A stretch of 64,000 nt of DNA from Cupriavidus necator A5-1 (GTDB lineage Bacteria > Pseudomonadota > Gammaproteobacteria > Burkholderiales > Burkholderiaceae), in the NCBI RefSeq assembly GCF_000744095.1, contig NZ_JQLI01000008.1, forward strand, positions 3,534,001 to 3,598,000, given 5' to 3'. This document shows, piece after piece, positions 1 to 11,479 of this stretch. The notes below the pieces were generated by a model. That model was not told the DNA's origin and did no database searches. It saw nothing but the letters and a program-made list of their open reading frames with translations. How positions within the stretch are numbered: position 1 is the stretch's first letter; each line of letters opens with the position of its first letter. A program made the translations under genes and the position numbers.

Positions 1-218
1 CCCTGGCTGCGGTCGGTAGTGGGCACGTTGTGGTCCGACACGGCCAGGTTCGCGCTGATGCGCCACACTGGACGCTGCGCGATCTTCAGGCCTTCGAACG
101 CCTGCGGGCTGGTCACTTCATGCAGCAGGTGACGGTCGATGTAGAGCAGCGTGGTGCCGTCCTCCTCGACGTGGACGGTGTGGTCATCCCAGAGTTTGTC
201 GTAGAGCGTCTTGGCCAT
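1..218 (-). CDS. leuC: 3-isopropylmalate dehydratase large subunit (N-terminal part)
   Basis: Large subunit of isopropylmalate isomerase, the [4Fe-4S] enzyme of leucine biosynthesis that turns 2- into 3-isopropylmalate with LeuD. Only the first 72 codons are in the window; the gene runs off the left edge. The N-terminus begins [16 protein letters not shown] and continues with [19 protein letters not shown] and [10 protein letters not shown], which is characteristic of LeuC, including the DHNVPT stretch conserved across aconitase-type enzymes. The start is the ATG at 218. It is downstream of, and in the same direction as, the liv transporter genes, but about 350 bases and a terminator-like hairpin separate them, so it probably has its own promoter. 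Confidence 0.93.
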   Translation of the reverse strand, partial: MAKTLYDKLWDDHTVHVEEDGTTLLYIDRHLLHEVTSPQAFEGLKIAQRPVWRISANLAVSDHNVPTTDRSQ

Positions 219-569
219 GATGCGATGGCGGGCCGGAGGACGGGTCCTTTGCAGGAGAGGTCCGCGGTGACCGCGCAGTAGTTTGCAGGGGTTTTTTGTT
301 CGCTTCGGTCGCGGTGGCGAGCGGTGGGCGACGATGGCGATGATCGCGCCGGAAGCTGCCAGAAGCGAGCGTTATGCGAGCGATATTTCAAGCGTTACTG
401 CGATGCTTGACTTCGCAATCGATTATGCCACAGGGGGTATGGCGATCAGCCCCCTGCCCGGCCCAGGCGGCGGCTGGAATGTAATGTGATTGGCGAAAGG
501 GGGATTTCGTCGTTGACGAAAAGGAGGAGGCCGTCGCCCTGCCCGAGGCGGGACGACGGCCTTTCGGGA
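219..569. other. intergenic region between livF and leuC
   Basis: No convincing gene. The livF-proximal end carries a terminator-like hairpin, listed separately. The rest should hold the leuC promoter and leader. I looked for a small lipoprotein of the entericidin type, sometimes found before leuC in relatives, and did not find one I could support. Confidence 0.5.
521..562 (-). terminator. probable terminator after livF
   Basis: The arms AGGCCGTCG (528-536) and CGACGGCCT (554-562) form a 9-bp stem with a GC-rich inner loop, starting 8 bases after the livF stop codon. On the minus strand the stem is followed by CCTCCTTTTCG, so the T-run is short. Confidence 0.55.
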
Positions 570-1270
<701 letters not shown>

Positions 1271-1271
<1 letters not shown>

Positions 1272-2058
1272 CAGTCCTCTCCCAGGTAGGCCTTGATCAC
1301 GCGCGGGTCGTTGCGCACGGCTTCCGGCTTGCCGATCACGATCGGCTTGCCGTGCTCCATCACCAGGATGCGGTCGGACACGCCCATCACCAGGCTCATG
1401 TCGTGCTCGATCAGCAGCACCGAGATGCCGAACTCGCGCCGCAGCTGGTCGATCAACTGCTGCAGTTCGATCTTCTCCTGCGGGTTCAGGCCCGCGGCGG
1501 GCTCGTCCAGCATCAGCAGGCGCGGTTTGGTGATCATGCAGCGCGCGATCTCCAGCCGGCGCTGGTGGCCGTACGACAACGTGCCCGCCTCGCGATTGGC
1601 CACCTTGGTCAGGCCCATGCGCTCGAGCCACACCGCGGCGCGCTCCAGCGCCTCGCGCTCGGCGCGGCGGTAGGCCGGCGTGGCGAACAGCCCGCGCAGG
1701 ATGCCGGACTGCACCTGCAGGTGCTGCGCCACCAGCAGGTTTTCCACCACCGTCAGCGACTTGAACAGGCGGATGTTCTGGAAGGTCCGCACCAGGCCCT
1801 TGCGCGCCACCTGGTGGCTGGGCAGGCCGGCAATGGCGTGGCCGTCCAGCGTGACGTCGCCCGCGGTGGGCTTGTAGAAACCGCCCACGCAGTTAAACAC
1901 CGTGGTCTTGCCGGCCCCGTTGGGGCCGATGATGGCGAAGACCTCGTCGCTGCGCACATCGAATTCAACGCCGTCGACGGCCAGCAGGCCACCGAAGCGC
2001 ATCTGCAGGCCAGAGACTCTGAGCAGTTCTGCCTGTTGCACCGCTTTTTGCACACTAG

Positions 2059-2062
<4 letters not shown>
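1271..2062 (-). CDS. livG: branched-chain amino-acid ABC transporter ATP-binding protein LivG
   Basis: Second cytoplasmic ATPase of the Liv importer. The 263-residue protein begins [19 protein letters not shown]. It has Walker A GPNGAGKT, the LivG-type signature [13 protein letters not shown], Walker [13 protein letters not shown] and the H-switch LLIEHDM. The C-terminal tail, with [13 protein letters not shown], is typical of LivG and distinguishes it from LivF. Its start overlaps the livM stop codon by four bases (ATGA) and its stop overlaps the livF start. An open frame extends upstream into livM, but the ATG at 2062 matches family N-termini. Confidence 0.95.
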
Positions 2063-3345
<1,283 letters not shown>

Positions 3346-3358
3346 TGTCGTGCTCCCC

Positions 3359-4285
3359 TCAGACCTTTTCCACGTCGGGCTTGCCCAGCAGCCCGGTCGG
3401 ACGGAACAGCAGCACCAGCACCAGCAGGCTGAACGCGACCACGTCCTTGTACTCGGCCGGCATGTAGCCCGAGGCGAAGGTTTCCGCCAGGCCCAGCAGC
3501 ACGCCGCCGAGCATCGCGCCCGGGATGCTGCCGATGCCGCCCAGCACCGCCGCGGTGAAGGCCTTGATGCCGGCAATGAAGCCGATGAAAGGATTGAGCT
3601 TGCCGATGGTCAGCCCGATCAGCACGCCGCCGACCGCGGCCAGCATCGCGCCCAGCACGAAGGTGAACGAGATCACCTTGTTGGTGTCGATGCCGAGCAG
3701 GTTCGCCATGCGCATGTCTTCGGCGCAGGCGCGGCAGGCGCGGCCCATGCGCGAACGGCCGATGAACATGGTCAGCGCGATCATCAGCACCAGCGTCACG
3801 CACACGATCAGCAGGCGCGAATACGGCACCGTCACGGTGAAGTCGCCGCCCATCTGGAACTCGATGGCGCCCGAGATCATCATCGGCACGGACACGTCGC
3901 GCGCGCCCTGCCCGATCTGGACATAGTTCTGCAGGAAGATCGACATGCCGATGGCGGAGATCAGCGGCACCAGCCGCGGCCCGCCGCGCAGGGGCCGGTA
4001 TGCCACCCGCTCGACCGCATAGCCGTAGACCCCGGTGACCAGCACCGAGACCAGCAATGCGGCGCCCAGCACCAGCGGCAGCGGGTAGCCTGCCTGGGCA
4101 CCGATCGCGGTGAGCGTGACCAGGCCGACGTAGGCACCGATCATGTAAATCTCGCCGTGTGCGAAATTGATCATGCCGATGATGCCGTAGACCATTGTGT
4201 AGCCGATGGCGATCAGCGCATAGATCGCACCCAGCGTCAGGCCGTTGACCAGCTGCTGGGTGAACTGTGGAAGGAATTCATTCAT
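3359..4285 (-). CDS. livH: branched-chain amino-acid ABC transporter permease LivH
   Basis: Inner-membrane permease of the Liv importer, 308 residues with about eight hydrophobic segments. The start [20 protein letters not shown] and the motifs [18 protein letters not shown] and [17 protein letters not shown] (the ATPase-coupling loop) are characteristic. The C-terminus [17 protein letters not shown] is also typical. It follows livK after 254 bases that contain a large composite palindromic repeat, an unusual insertion inside an operon that may dampen expression of the downstream membrane genes relative to the abundant binding protein. Confidence 0.95.
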   Translation of the reverse strand: MNEFLPQFTQQLVNGLTLGAIYALIAIGYTMVYGIIGMINFAHGEIYMIGAYVGLVTLTAIGAQAGYPLPLVLGAALLVSVLVTGVYGYAVERVAYRPLRGGPRLVPLISAIGMSIFLQNYVQIGQGARDVSVPMMISGAIEFQMGGDFTVTVPYSRLLIVCVTLVLMIALTMFIGRSRMGRACRACAEDMRMANLLGIDTNKVISFTFVLGAMLAAVGGVLIGLTIGKLNPFIGFIAGIKAFTAAVLGGIGSIPGAMLGGVLLGLAETFASGYMPAEYKDVVAFSLLVLVLLFRPTGLLGKPDVEKV

Positions 4286-4351
4286 GGAGGAAGCCTCGAA
4301 GGCGCCAGAACTGGCCTCAGCAGGGATGCGCCAAAACCATTCGAACTTGCC

Positions 4352-4520
4352 AAAGCAAGGTGTTCTCCCTCTCCCCTCATGGGGAGAGGGTTGGGGTGAG
4401 GGGTGGTTTAGCTAGGAGCCACTTCAAGCGGGGCCAACGGTCTTATCCAGCACGATGGCTCCGGCCAGCGCCCGCCCTCACCCCCGGCCCCTCTCCCGCA
4501 AGCGGGGAGAGGGGGGCACC
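4352..4520 (+). repeat. composite palindromic repeat, copy 1 (between livK and livH)
   Basis: Two G-rich palindromes built on CCCTCTCC/GGAGAGGG flank a conserved middle. The left one is CCCTCTCCCCTCATGGGGAG and following bases (4367-4400); the right one is CCCCTCTCCCGCAAGCGGGG and following bases (about 4488-4513). Between them lies GCGGGGCCAACGG (4428-4440). The same arrangement, starting with GCAAGGTGTTCTCCCTCTCC, occurs on the other strand at 24201-24370. It resembles REP/BIME-type dispersed repeats. Transcribed within the liv operon it would form strong RNA hairpins. Confidence 0.85.
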
Positions 4521-4539
4521 CCGTCGGGATGCGAATGCC

Positions 4540-5655
4540 TTAGTTGGCGGCGGTCTTGCTGGCGTCCTTGTGCCAGGTGTAGACCACGAACTTGAAGGAC
4601 TTCAGGTCGCCCTTGTCGTCGTACTCGACCTTGCCGATCGGGGTGGTAAAGGCGTTCTTGTGCATGTACGCCGCGACCTTGGTCGGGTCGGTGCTCTTGG
4701 CCCCGGCGATGGCGTCGCCGATGATCTTGACGGCGGCGTAGGCCGGCATCTGGAACGGACCGTTGGCGTCACGCTTCTTGTCGGCAAAGGCCTTGACCAG
4801 CGCGGCGTTGGCCGGGTCGGCCGAGAAGTCGGCCGGCAGCGTCACCAGCATGCCTTCCGAGGACGGGCCGGCGATCGCGGTCACTTCCTTGTTGCCCACG
4901 CCCTCGGGGCCCATGAAGGCGGCCTTGACGCCCTGCTCGCGCGCCTGGCGCAGCAGCAGGCCCATTTCCGGGTGGTAGCCGCCGAAGTAGACGAAGTCCA
5001 CGCCCTGCGATTTGAGCTTGGTAATGACGGCGGAGTAGTCCGAATCGCCGGCGTTGATGCCTTCGAACACGGCGACGGGGATCTTGGCGGCTTCCAGGTC
5101 CTTCTTGACCGAGCTGGCGATGCCCTGGCCGTACGACTGCTTGTCGTGCAGCACGGCGACCTTCTTCGGCTTGACCTTGGTGATGATGTACTGGGCGGCG
5201 GCCGGGCCCTGCTGGTCGTCGCGGCCGATGGTGCGGAAGATGTACTTGCGCTTCTTGGTCTCGGTCAGCTGCGGCGCGGTGGCCGACGGCGTGACCATCA
5301 CGATGCCTTCGTTCTCGTAGATGTCGGAAGCCGGGATGGTCGAGCCCGAGCACACGTGGCCGATCACGTACTTGATGTTCTGGCTGACGATTTTGTTGGC
5401 AACCGCCACGGCCTGCTTGGGTTCGCAGGCGTCGTCCATCATCACCACTTCGAACTTGTTGCCACCGGCGCCGCCGTTGGCGTTGAGTTGTTCGATCGCG
5501 GTCAGCGCACCGGCCTTGACCATGTCGCCATACTGCGCCACCGAGCCGCTCATCGGGCCGGCAATGGCGATCTTCACGGTTTCGGCGTTGGCGGCGGCGC
5601 CAAGGGTTGCCAGCACGGCGGCCAGCGAGATGGACTTAAGACGGGACAGCGTCAT
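4540..5655 (-). CDS. livK: branched-chain amino-acid ABC transporter substrate-binding protein
   Basis: Periplasmic binding protein that captures the amino acid and delivers it to LivHM. The 371-residue precursor has a signal peptide (MTLSRLKSISLAAVLATLGA, cleaved after AANA near residue 23) and then the Peripla_BP_6 fold. ETVKIAIAGPMSGSVAQYGD opens it, and VIGHVCSGSTIPASDIYENEG is the ligand-binding Ser/Thr region seen in LivJ/LivK. An upstream in-frame ATG at 5712 would add 19 residues before the signal peptide. The ATG at 5655 has a good ribosome-binding site (GAGGAGCTCCTG) and was preferred. First gene of livKHMGF. Substrate within the Leu/Ile/Val group is inferred from context. Confidence 0.95.
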   Translation of the reverse strand: MTLSRLKSISLAAVLATLGAAANAETVKIAIAGPMSGSVAQYGDMVKAGALTAIEQLNANGGAGGNKFEVVMMDDACEPKQAVAVANKIVSQNIKYVIGHVCSGSTIPASDIYENEGIVMVTPSATAPQLTETKKRKYIFRTIGRDDQQGPAAAQYIITKVKPKKVAVLHDKQSYGQGIASSVKKDLEAAKIPVAVFEGINAGDSDYSAVITKLKSQGVDFVYFGGYHPEMGLLLRQAREQGVKAAFMGPEGVGNKEVTAIAGPSSEGMLVTLPADFSADPANAALVKAFADKKRDANGPFQMPAYAAVKIIGDAIAGAKSTDPTKVAAYMHKNAFTTPIGKVEYDDKGDLKSFKFVVYTWHKDASKTAAN

Positions 5656-6113
5656 CAGGAGCTCCTCGATTTTTGTTGGGTCAACCGGGCAGAAACGGTA
5701 TGACCTGCGCAATCGAACAACACCCGCGGACTACAGAGAAAGACGCCCGAGACGCGGAAGGCGGGCCTGCAAGGAGAGACAGCGTATGCGGGGCCCGGCG
5801 TGTGTCAGTCCCCGCTGAGGTATGGGGACCAAGGTTCGGAAAGACAACGTTTGATGCGTTCTCTATTGCGCAAGCGATTCGCCTGCCCCGCTTGCCGCAC
5901 CGCATGCCGGAAGGGTGGCCCGGCTGCCGTCGGCAAAGCAGCCCGCATTATAGGGTCAAATTCCCTGCGGCAAGCGAGAATTGCACAATAAATGCGGAAC
6001 TGATTTGGGAGAACGCGACACAAATTTCCACTAATCGCGTCTCAAACCATTCGGGGTGCAATTTCCTGCCCTTGCCGGCGCTGCACTGCACAAGACTGCT
6101 GACGCTTCAAAGA
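5656..6113. other. livK promoter and leader region
   Basis: About 460 bases without a credible gene, between livK and the gltA terminator, so it holds the livK promoter and a leader of nearly 300 bases. Short open frames here have no family features. A promoter candidate is listed separately. Confidence 0.5.
5947..5975 (-). promoter_or_regulatory. candidate sigma70 promoter for livKHMGF
   Basis: On the minus strand a perfect -10 TATAAT (5947-5952) lies 17 bases from GCTTGC (5970-5975) or 15 from TTGCCG (5968-5973). The -35 is weak. It points at livK about 290 bases away. Confidence 0.5.
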
Positions 6114-6141
6114 CAAACGCCCCGGCGGGCCGGGGCGTTTG
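6114..6141 (-). terminator. terminator of the sdh-gltA operon
   Basis: CAAACGCCCCGG (6114-6125) and CCGGGGCGTTTG (6130-6141) form a perfect 12-bp stem with a four-base CGGG loop, about 40 bases after the gltA stop. On the minus strand it is followed by TCTTTG. Confidence 0.8.
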
Positions 6142-6180
6142 CAATTGCTGCGCTGCGCAGCGGGACGGGAGACCTGGCGC

Positions 6181-7482
6181 TTAGCGCTTGGCCAAGTCCG
6201 GCACGTCGCGGGTGGCGGCGCCGTTAAACAGCTGGCGCGGACGGCCGATCTTGTATTCCGGATCGGTGATCATCTCCTCCCACTGCGAGATCCAGCCCGG
6301 GGTGCGGGCCAGCGCGAAGATGCAGGTGAACAGCGACGTCGGGATGCCCAGCGCGCGCTGGACGATGCCCGAGTAGAAGTCCACGTTCGGGTACAGCTTG
6401 CGGCTGACGAAGTACTCGTCTTCCAGCGCGATCTTTTCCAGCTCCATGGCCAGCTTGAACAGCGGGTCGTTGTGCAGGCCCAGTTCTTCCAGCACTTCGT
6501 GGCAGGTTTCGCGCATCAGCTTGGCGCGCGGATCGTAGTTTTTGTACACGCGGTGGCCAAAGCCCATCAGGCGCACGCCCGAGTTCTTGTCCTTGACCTG
6601 CCTGATGAACTCGTTGATGTTGTCGACGCTGCCGATCTCTTCCAGCATCTTCAGCGCGGCTTCGTTGGCGCCGCCGTGGGCCGGGCCCCACAGGCAGGCC
6701 ACGCCGGCGGCGATGGCTGCGAACGGGTTGGTGCCCGACGAACCGGCCAGGCGCACGGTCGAGGTCGACGCGTTCTGCTCGTGGTCGGCGTGCAGGATGA
6801 AGATGCGGTCCAGCGCACGCTCCAGCACCGGGTTCACGGTGTACGGGGCGCACGGCGTGCCGAACATCATGCGCATGAAGTTGCCCGAGTAGGACAGGTC
6901 GTTCTGCGGGTAGATGTACGGCTGGCCGATGTTGTACTTGTACGCCATGGCGACCAGGGTCGGCATCTTGGCGATCAGGCGGATGGCCGAGATCTCGCGC
7001 TGGTGCGGATCGTCGATGTCCATGGCGTCGTGGTAGAACGCGCTCATGGCACCCACCAGGCCGGTCAGCACGGCCATCGGGTGGGCATCGCGGCGGAAGC
7101 CGCGCATGAAGAACTGCAGCTGCTCGTGGACCATCGTGTGGTTCATCACGTGGCCGATGAATTCATCCTTCTGCTTGGCGTTGGGCAGCTCGCCCTTGAG
7201 CAGCAGGTAGCAGACTTCGAGGTGGTTGCACTTCTGTGCCAGCTGCTCGATCGGGTAGCCGCGGTACAGCAGCTCGCCCTTGTCGCCGTCGATATAGGTG
7301 ATCTTGGAATTGCACGAAGCCGTCGACATGAAACCGGGGTCGTAGGTGAACTTACCGGTTTGTCCGTACAGCTTGCGAATGTCGATCACGTCCGGGCCAA
7401 CGGTGCCCGTATAAATCGGCAGCTCAACGCTGGGGGAACCATCGGAGAACGATAGCGTGGCTTTCACATCGGACGGCGTCAT
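6181..7482 (-). CDS. gltA: type II citrate synthase
   Basis: Condenses acetyl-CoA and oxaloacetate to citrate, the entry step of the TCA cycle. At 433 residues it has the length of the hexameric, NADH-sensitive type II enzymes of Gram-negative bacteria. Catalytic residues are visible: the His in [11 protein letters not shown] (near 270), the His in [14 protein letters not shown] (near 311) and the Asp in [10 protein letters not shown] (near 368). The N-terminal domain ([20 protein letters not shown], then [19 protein letters not shown]) matches GltA. It is the last gene of sdhCDAB-sdhE-gltA and has its own terminator. Confidence 0.97.
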   Translation of the reverse strand: MTPSDVKATLSFSDGSPSVELPIYTGTVGPDVIDIRKLYGQTGKFTYDPGFMSTASCNSKITYIDGDKGELLYRGYPIEQLAQKCNHLEVCYLLLKGELPNAKQKDEFIGHVMNHTMVHEQLQFFMRGFRRDAHPMAVLTGLVGAMSAFYHDAMDIDDPHQREISAIRLIAKMPTLVAMAYKYNIGQPYIYPQNDLSYSGNFMRMMFGTPCAPYTVNPVLERALDRIFILHADHEQNASTSTVRLAGSSGTNPFAAIAAGVACLWGPAHGGANEAALKMLEEIGSVDNINEFIRQVKDKNSGVRLMGFGHRVYKNYDPRAKLMRETCHEVLEELGLHNDPLFKLAMELEKIALEDEYFVSRKLYPNVDFYSGIVQRALGIPTSLFTCIFALARTPGWISQWEEMITDPEYKIGRPRQLFNGAATRDVPDLAKR

Positions 7483-7525
7483 GTCGGATCCTTCAAATGC
7501 TGTGAATAATAATGTTGACCAAAAC

Positions 7526-7813
7526 TCAGACCGTACGCAGCAGGTGCATCACTCGCTGCATCGGGGGCGTGTCGAGCTCACCGTCCAGTTCCTTGCGGGC
7601 AAGGAGCAGGTCCATCAACTCGTTGTCGCTGAGTTCGAACAGCACGCTCAGCGAAGCCACGTCCTCGTCGGAGAGGCTCTCCTCGTAACGGTTGAAAAAA
7701 CGTTCGACGATGATGTCGTTCTCCAGGAGGCCGCGGCGGGCGCGCCAGCGCAAACGTGCGCGCTTGTGCGGATCGGCCTGATGGGAGAAGTTGGTGGCAG
7801 GACTCTCAGTCAT
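7526..7813 (-). CDS. sdhE: succinate dehydrogenase assembly factor SdhE
   Basis: Small cytoplasmic protein (95 residues) that promotes covalent attachment of FAD to SdhA. The family-defining RGxxE motif is present as [10 protein letters not shown] near residue 30, followed by [13 protein letters not shown] and [14 protein letters not shown], matching the YgfY/Sdh5 fold. It sits between sdhB and gltA, where it is usually found in betaproteobacteria, and is most likely co-transcribed with both. Confidence 0.93.
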   Translation of the reverse strand: MTESPATNFSHQADPHKRARLRWRARRGLLENDIIVERFFNRYEESLSDEDVASLSVLFELSDNELMDLLLARKELDGELDTPPMQRVMHLLRTV

Positions 7814-7892
7814 GGCTTCCTACTTTCGGCGCGCCAGCCAGATATAGCCGCTCTGGCTGACGCGCCGCTTACTACTGCAGACAGCCGCAGGA

Positions 7893-8594
7893 TCAGACCG
7901 CGCGGCGGACCATCAGCTCCTTGATCTTGCCGATGGCCTTGGTCGGGTTCAGACCCTTCGGGCACACGTCGACGCAGTTCATGATGCTGTGGCAGCGGAA
8001 CAGGCGGTACGGGTCGTTCAGGTTGTCCAGGCGCTCGCTGGTGGCCTGGTCGCGGCTGTCCGCAATGAAGCGGTAAGCCTGCAGCAGGCCGGCGGGGCCG
8101 ACGAACTTGTCCGGGTTCCACCAGAACGACGGGCACGACGTCGAGCAGCTGGCGCAGAGAATACACTCGTACAGGCCATCCAGCTCGTCACGCTCTTCCG
8201 GCGACTGCAGGCGCTCTTTCTCGGGCGGCGGCTCGTCGTTGATCAGGAACGGCTTGATCGAGTTGTACTGCTTGAAGAAGTTCGTCATGTCGACGATCAG
8301 GTCGCGCACCACCGGCAGGCCGGGCAGCGGACGCAGCACGATGCGGTCCGGCAGCTCGCGCATGTTGGTCAGGCACGCCAGGCCGTTCTTGCCGTTGATG
8401 TTCATCGCATCCGAGCCGCACACGCCTTCGCGGCACGAACGGCGGAACGAGATGGTCTCGTCCAGCTTCTTCAGCTTGACCAGCGCGTCCAGCAGCATGC
8501 GCTCGTGACCGTCCAGCTCGACCTCGTAGGTCTGCATGCGCGGTGCCGCATCCTTGTCCGGATCGTAGCGGTAGACTTCGAAAATACGCTTCAT
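7893..8594 (-). CDS. sdhB: succinate dehydrogenase iron-sulfur subunit
   Basis: Electron-transfer subunit of complex II carrying [2Fe-2S], [4Fe-4S] and [3Fe-4S] centres from SdhA to the quinone site. The 233-residue protein shows SCREGVCGSDAMNINGKNGL for the [2Fe-2S] centre (near 55-75), CILCASCSTSCPSFWW for the [4Fe-4S] centre (near 147) and CHSIMNCVDVCPKGLNP for the remaining cysteines (near 205). Length and order match bacterial SdhB. It starts 34 bases after sdhA. Confidence 0.97.
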   Translation of the reverse strand: MKRIFEVYRYDPDKDAAPRMQTYEVELDGHERMLLDALVKLKKLDETISFRRSCREGVCGSDAMNINGKNGLACLTNMRELPDRIVLRPLPGLPVVRDLIVDMTNFFKQYNSIKPFLINDEPPPEKERLQSPEERDELDGLYECILCASCSTSCPSFWWNPDKFVGPAGLLQAYRFIADSRDQATSERLDNLNDPYRLFRCHSIMNCVDVCPKGLNPTKAIGKIKELMVRRAV

Positions 8595-8628
8595 CTCTGT
8601 GGGTCCTGTTGTCTCTACGATGCGGTGC

Positions 8629-10407
8629 TCAGAACGTACGGGCCTTCGGCGGCACGCTTTCCACCGTCAGCGGTTCCATCTTCACCGGCTTGTAGTCGAG
8701 GCGGCTGCCTTCGCTGTAGAACAGCGTGTGCTTGAGCCAGTTCTGGTCGTCGCGGTTCGGGAAGTCGCTGTGCGCGTGGGCACCGCGCGATTCCTTGCGG
8801 GCGGCCGCCGAGATCATGGTGGCCTTGGCCACTTCCACCAGGTTGGCCACTTCCAGGGCTTCCACCAGCGCGGTGTTGAAGACCTTGGACTTGTCCTTGA
8901 GGTGGATGTTGTTGGCGCGCTCGGACACTTCCAGGATGCGGTCGACGCCTTCGTCCATCAGCTTCTGGGTACGGAACACGCCGGCATGCGACTGCATGTT
9001 CTTGCGGATGTCGTTGGCGACGTCCTGCGTGTACTCGCCCGACGACGACGACTGCAGCTTGGCCAGGCGCGACAGCGCGAGGTCGGCGGCGTCGGCCGGC
9101 AGCGGCTTGTGTTCCTTCTGCTTCAGGTTCTGCGCGATGATGTGGTTGCCAGCCGCGCGGCCGAACACCACCAGGTCGAGCAGCGAGTTGGTGCCCAGGC
9201 GGTTGGCGCCGTGCACCGACACGCACGAGCATTCGCCGATCGCGTAGAAGCCGTTGAGCACTTCGTTCGGGTTGCCGTTCTTCGGCACCACGACCTGGCC
9301 GTGGTAGTTGGTCGGAATGCCACCCATCTGGTAGTGGATGGTCGGGACCACAGGGATCGGTTCCTTGATCGCGTCGACGTTGGCGAACTTCAGGCCGATT
9401 TCGCGGATCGACGGCAGGCGCTTCATGATGGTCTCGGCACCGACGTGGGTCAGGTCGAGCAGCACGTAGTCGCCGTTCGGGCCGCAGCCGCGGCCTTCCT
9501 TGATTTCCTGGTCCATCGAGCGCGAGACGAAGTCACGCGGCGCCAGGTCCTTCAGCGTCGGGGCATAGCGCTCCATGAAGCGCTCGCCGTCCTTGTTGCG
9601 CAGGATACCGCCCTCGCCGCGCACGCCTTCGGTGATCAGCACGCCCGCGCCGGCCACGCCGGTCGGGTGGAACTGCCAGAACTCCATGTCTTCCAGCGGC
9701 ACGCCAGCGCGTGCGGCCATGCCCAGGCCGTCACCGGTGTTGATGAAGGCGTTGGTGGAAGCAGCGTAGATGCGGCCGGCACCGCCAGTCGCGAACAGCG
9801 TGGTCTTGGCTTCGAGGATGTAGACCTCGCCGGTTTCCATTTCCAGCGCGGTCACGCCCAGCACGTCGCCGTCCTGGTCGCGGATCAGGTCCAGCGCCAT
9901 CCACTCGACGAAGAAGTGAGTCTTGGCGCGCACGTTGCGCTGGTACAGCGTGTGCAGCAGCGCGTGGCCGGTACGGTCAGCCGCAGCGCAGGCGCGCTGC
10001 ACGGGCTTTTCACCGTAGTTGGCGGTGTGGCCGCCGAACGGGCGCTGGTAGATGGTGCCGTCGGCGTTGCGGTCGAACGGCATGCCGAAGTGTTCGAGCT
10101 CGTACACGACCTTCGGGGCTTCACGGCACATGAACTCGATGGCGTCCTGGTCACCCAGCCAGTCCGAGCCCTTGATGGTGTCGTAGAAGTGATAGTGCCA
10201 GTTGTCTTCGCTCATGTTGCCCAGCGAAGCACCGATACCGCCCTGCGCCGCCACGGTGTGCGAGCGGGTCGGGAACACCTTGGACAGCACGGCCACGTTC
10301 AGGCCGGCTTCCGCGAGCTGGAGGGATGCGCGCATCCCGGCGCCGCCAGCACCGACGATGACCACGTCAAAGCGGCGACGCGGCAATCCAGTCTTGACTG
10401 CGACCAT
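8629..10407 (-). CDS. sdhA: succinate dehydrogenase flavoprotein subunit
   Basis: Catalytic subunit of complex II, which oxidises succinate to fumarate at a covalently bound FAD. The 592-residue protein has the dinucleotide-binding start DVVIVGAGGAGMRASLQLAE, the flavinylated His in RSHTVAAQGGIGAS, the substrate-binding HPTG and the catalytic-arginine region APRDFVSRSM. The C-terminal DQNWLKHTLFYSEGSRLDYK is typical of the family. The ATG at 10407 gives the usual betaproteobacterial N-terminus MVAVKTGLPRRRFD. It begins 3 bases after the sdhD stop. Confidence 0.97.
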   Translation of the reverse strand: MVAVKTGLPRRRFDVVIVGAGGAGMRASLQLAEAGLNVAVLSKVFPTRSHTVAAQGGIGASLGNMSEDNWHYHFYDTIKGSDWLGDQDAIEFMCREAPKVVYELEHFGMPFDRNADGTIYQRPFGGHTANYGEKPVQRACAAADRTGHALLHTLYQRNVRAKTHFFVEWMALDLIRDQDGDVLGVTALEMETGEVYILEAKTTLFATGGAGRIYAASTNAFINTGDGLGMAARAGVPLEDMEFWQFHPTGVAGAGVLITEGVRGEGGILRNKDGERFMERYAPTLKDLAPRDFVSRSMDQEIKEGRGCGPNGDYVLLDLTHVGAETIMKRLPSIREIGLKFANVDAIKEPIPVVPTIHYQMGGIPTNYHGQVVVPKNGNPNEVLNGFYAIGECSCVSVHGANRLGTNSLLDLVVFGRAAGNHIIAQNLKQKEHKPLPADAADLALSRLAKLQSSSSGEYTQDVANDIRKNMQSHAGVFRTQKLMDEGVDRILEVSERANNIHLKDKSKVFNTALVEALEVANLVEVAKATMISAAARKESRGAHAHSDFPNRDDQNWLKHTLFYSEGSRLDYKPVKMEPLTVESVPPKARTF

Positions 10408-10410
10408 TTA

Positions 10411-10776
10411 TTACACCCTCCAGAGAATCTGAGCAGCGTAGCCCGCGCAACCGACGAGCCACAGAATCGTAAGAACTTGCAGCACCAGGCGCACGGCCAT
10501 CGGGCGCACATAGTCCATCCAGATGTCGCGCACGCCGATCCAGGCGTGATACAGCAGCGACAGGATGGTCAGGAACGTGATGATCTTCATCCACTGGTTG
10601 GAGAAGAGCCCTGCCCACGCTTCGTACGAAGCGCCGTTCGACAGCAGGAAGGCAATGGCCAGGACCACGGTGAAGACCACCATGATCACGGCCGTGACGC
10701 GTTGCGCGAGCCAGTCTTTCAGGCCGTAGTGGGCACCGACGACAAGACGCTTGGGACCGATATTGTTATTTGCCAC
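10411..10776 (-). CDS. sdhD: succinate dehydrogenase membrane anchor subunit
   Basis: Hydrophobic anchor subunit (121 residues) that with SdhC binds haem b and quinone. Three transmembrane segments are visible: around 24-45, 57-78 (preceding the conserved HAWIGVRDIWMDYV with the haem-ligand-type His and the quinone-site Asp-Tyr) and 92-115. The N-terminus carries KRLVVGAHYGLKDWLAQRVTAV, with the conserved GL..WL..R pattern. It lies 11 bases after sdhC. Confidence 0.93.
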   Translation of the reverse strand: MANNNIGPKRLVVGAHYGLKDWLAQRVTAVIMVVFTVVLAIAFLLSNGASYEAWAGLFSNQWMKIITFLTILSLLYHAWIGVRDIWMDYVRPMAVRLVLQVLTILWLVGCAGYAAQILWRV

Positions 10777-10787
10777 CTTGATTCTCC

Positions 10788-11198
10788 TCAGAACAGGCCG
10801 AACAGCTTCAGGCCGAAAATCAGGGTAAGCAGCAGGCTGACAACCAGCACGCCGATGGCAGACTTAGCCGAAGCGGGCTTGGAGACGCCGACGTGCACAT
10901 CCAGCAGCAGGAAACGGATACCGGCGCAGAAGTGATGCAGATAACCCCAGATCAGGGCCAGCAGAACCAGCTTGACGAAGCCGCCGGACAGGAGGGCCGA
11001 GAACTTTGCGAAGCTCAGTTCCGAAGTGATGCTCTGCTCGAACAGGTACAGCACGAAGGGAAGGAGGAGGAACATCAGCGCACCGCTGACGCGATGCAGG
11101 ATGGATACCTTGCCGGCCCAGGGCAACCGGTAGCGCGCAATCTGCGCGATACCGATATTCCGGAACTCCGGCCTGGCTTGTTTGACGGCTTCAGCCAT
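10788..11198 (-). CDS. sdhC: succinate dehydrogenase cytochrome b556 subunit
   Basis: Cytochrome b anchor of complex II, 136 residues with three transmembrane segments. RPEFRNIGIAQIARYRLPWAG and then SILHRVSGALMFL match the family pattern SI.HR.SG in helix I. The haem-ligand His lies in YLHHFCAGIRFLLLD. The start at 11198 (MAEAVKQARPEFRN) was preferred over an ATG four codons upstream because of a GGGG-type ribosome-binding site 8 bases away; neither is decisive. First gene of the sdh operon. Confidence 0.92.
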   Translation of the reverse strand: MAEAVKQARPEFRNIGIAQIARYRLPWAGKVSILHRVSGALMFLLLPFVLYLFEQSITSELSFAKFSALLSGGFVKLVLLALIWGYLHHFCAGIRFLLLDVHVGVSKPASAKSAIGVLVVSLLLTLIFGLKLFGLF

Positions 11199-11238
11199 GC
11201 GAGACCCCATTAGCGGTAAACAAAGAAACGAAACTGCC

Positions 11239-11272
11239 ATTGCCCTGCATGCAACGGGATGCATTAGGGCAA
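11239..11272. promoter_or_regulatory. inverted repeat upstream of sdhC
   Basis: TTGCCCT (11240-11246) and AGGGCAA (11266-11272) form inverted arms, with GCATGC and GATGC partly paired inside, 40-70 bases before sdhC. It could be an operator or leader hairpin of the sdh operon. Nothing in the sequence names the regulator. Confidence 0.35.
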
Positions 11273-11479
11273 ATCCATGAGATTTTAGCGCCTTTGTTGC
11301 GCGCTGCACCAATAATTTTCGCCTATCGGGCACCAACATGGGCCGCCCGACAATCGCACACAATCCACATGTGCCGCCAATGCGGCGCAACATTCACCGC
11401 AACGGCGCAACAGCCCTCACCGTCATGACAAAAGCCGCAATAATGCGCACCGGCGCGGGGATCACGCGGTGCGCCGGAG

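Noticed and set aside
8599-10935. 778-codon plus-strand open frame over sdhA and sdhD
   Set aside because: Shadow of the sdh operon; no recognisable domains.
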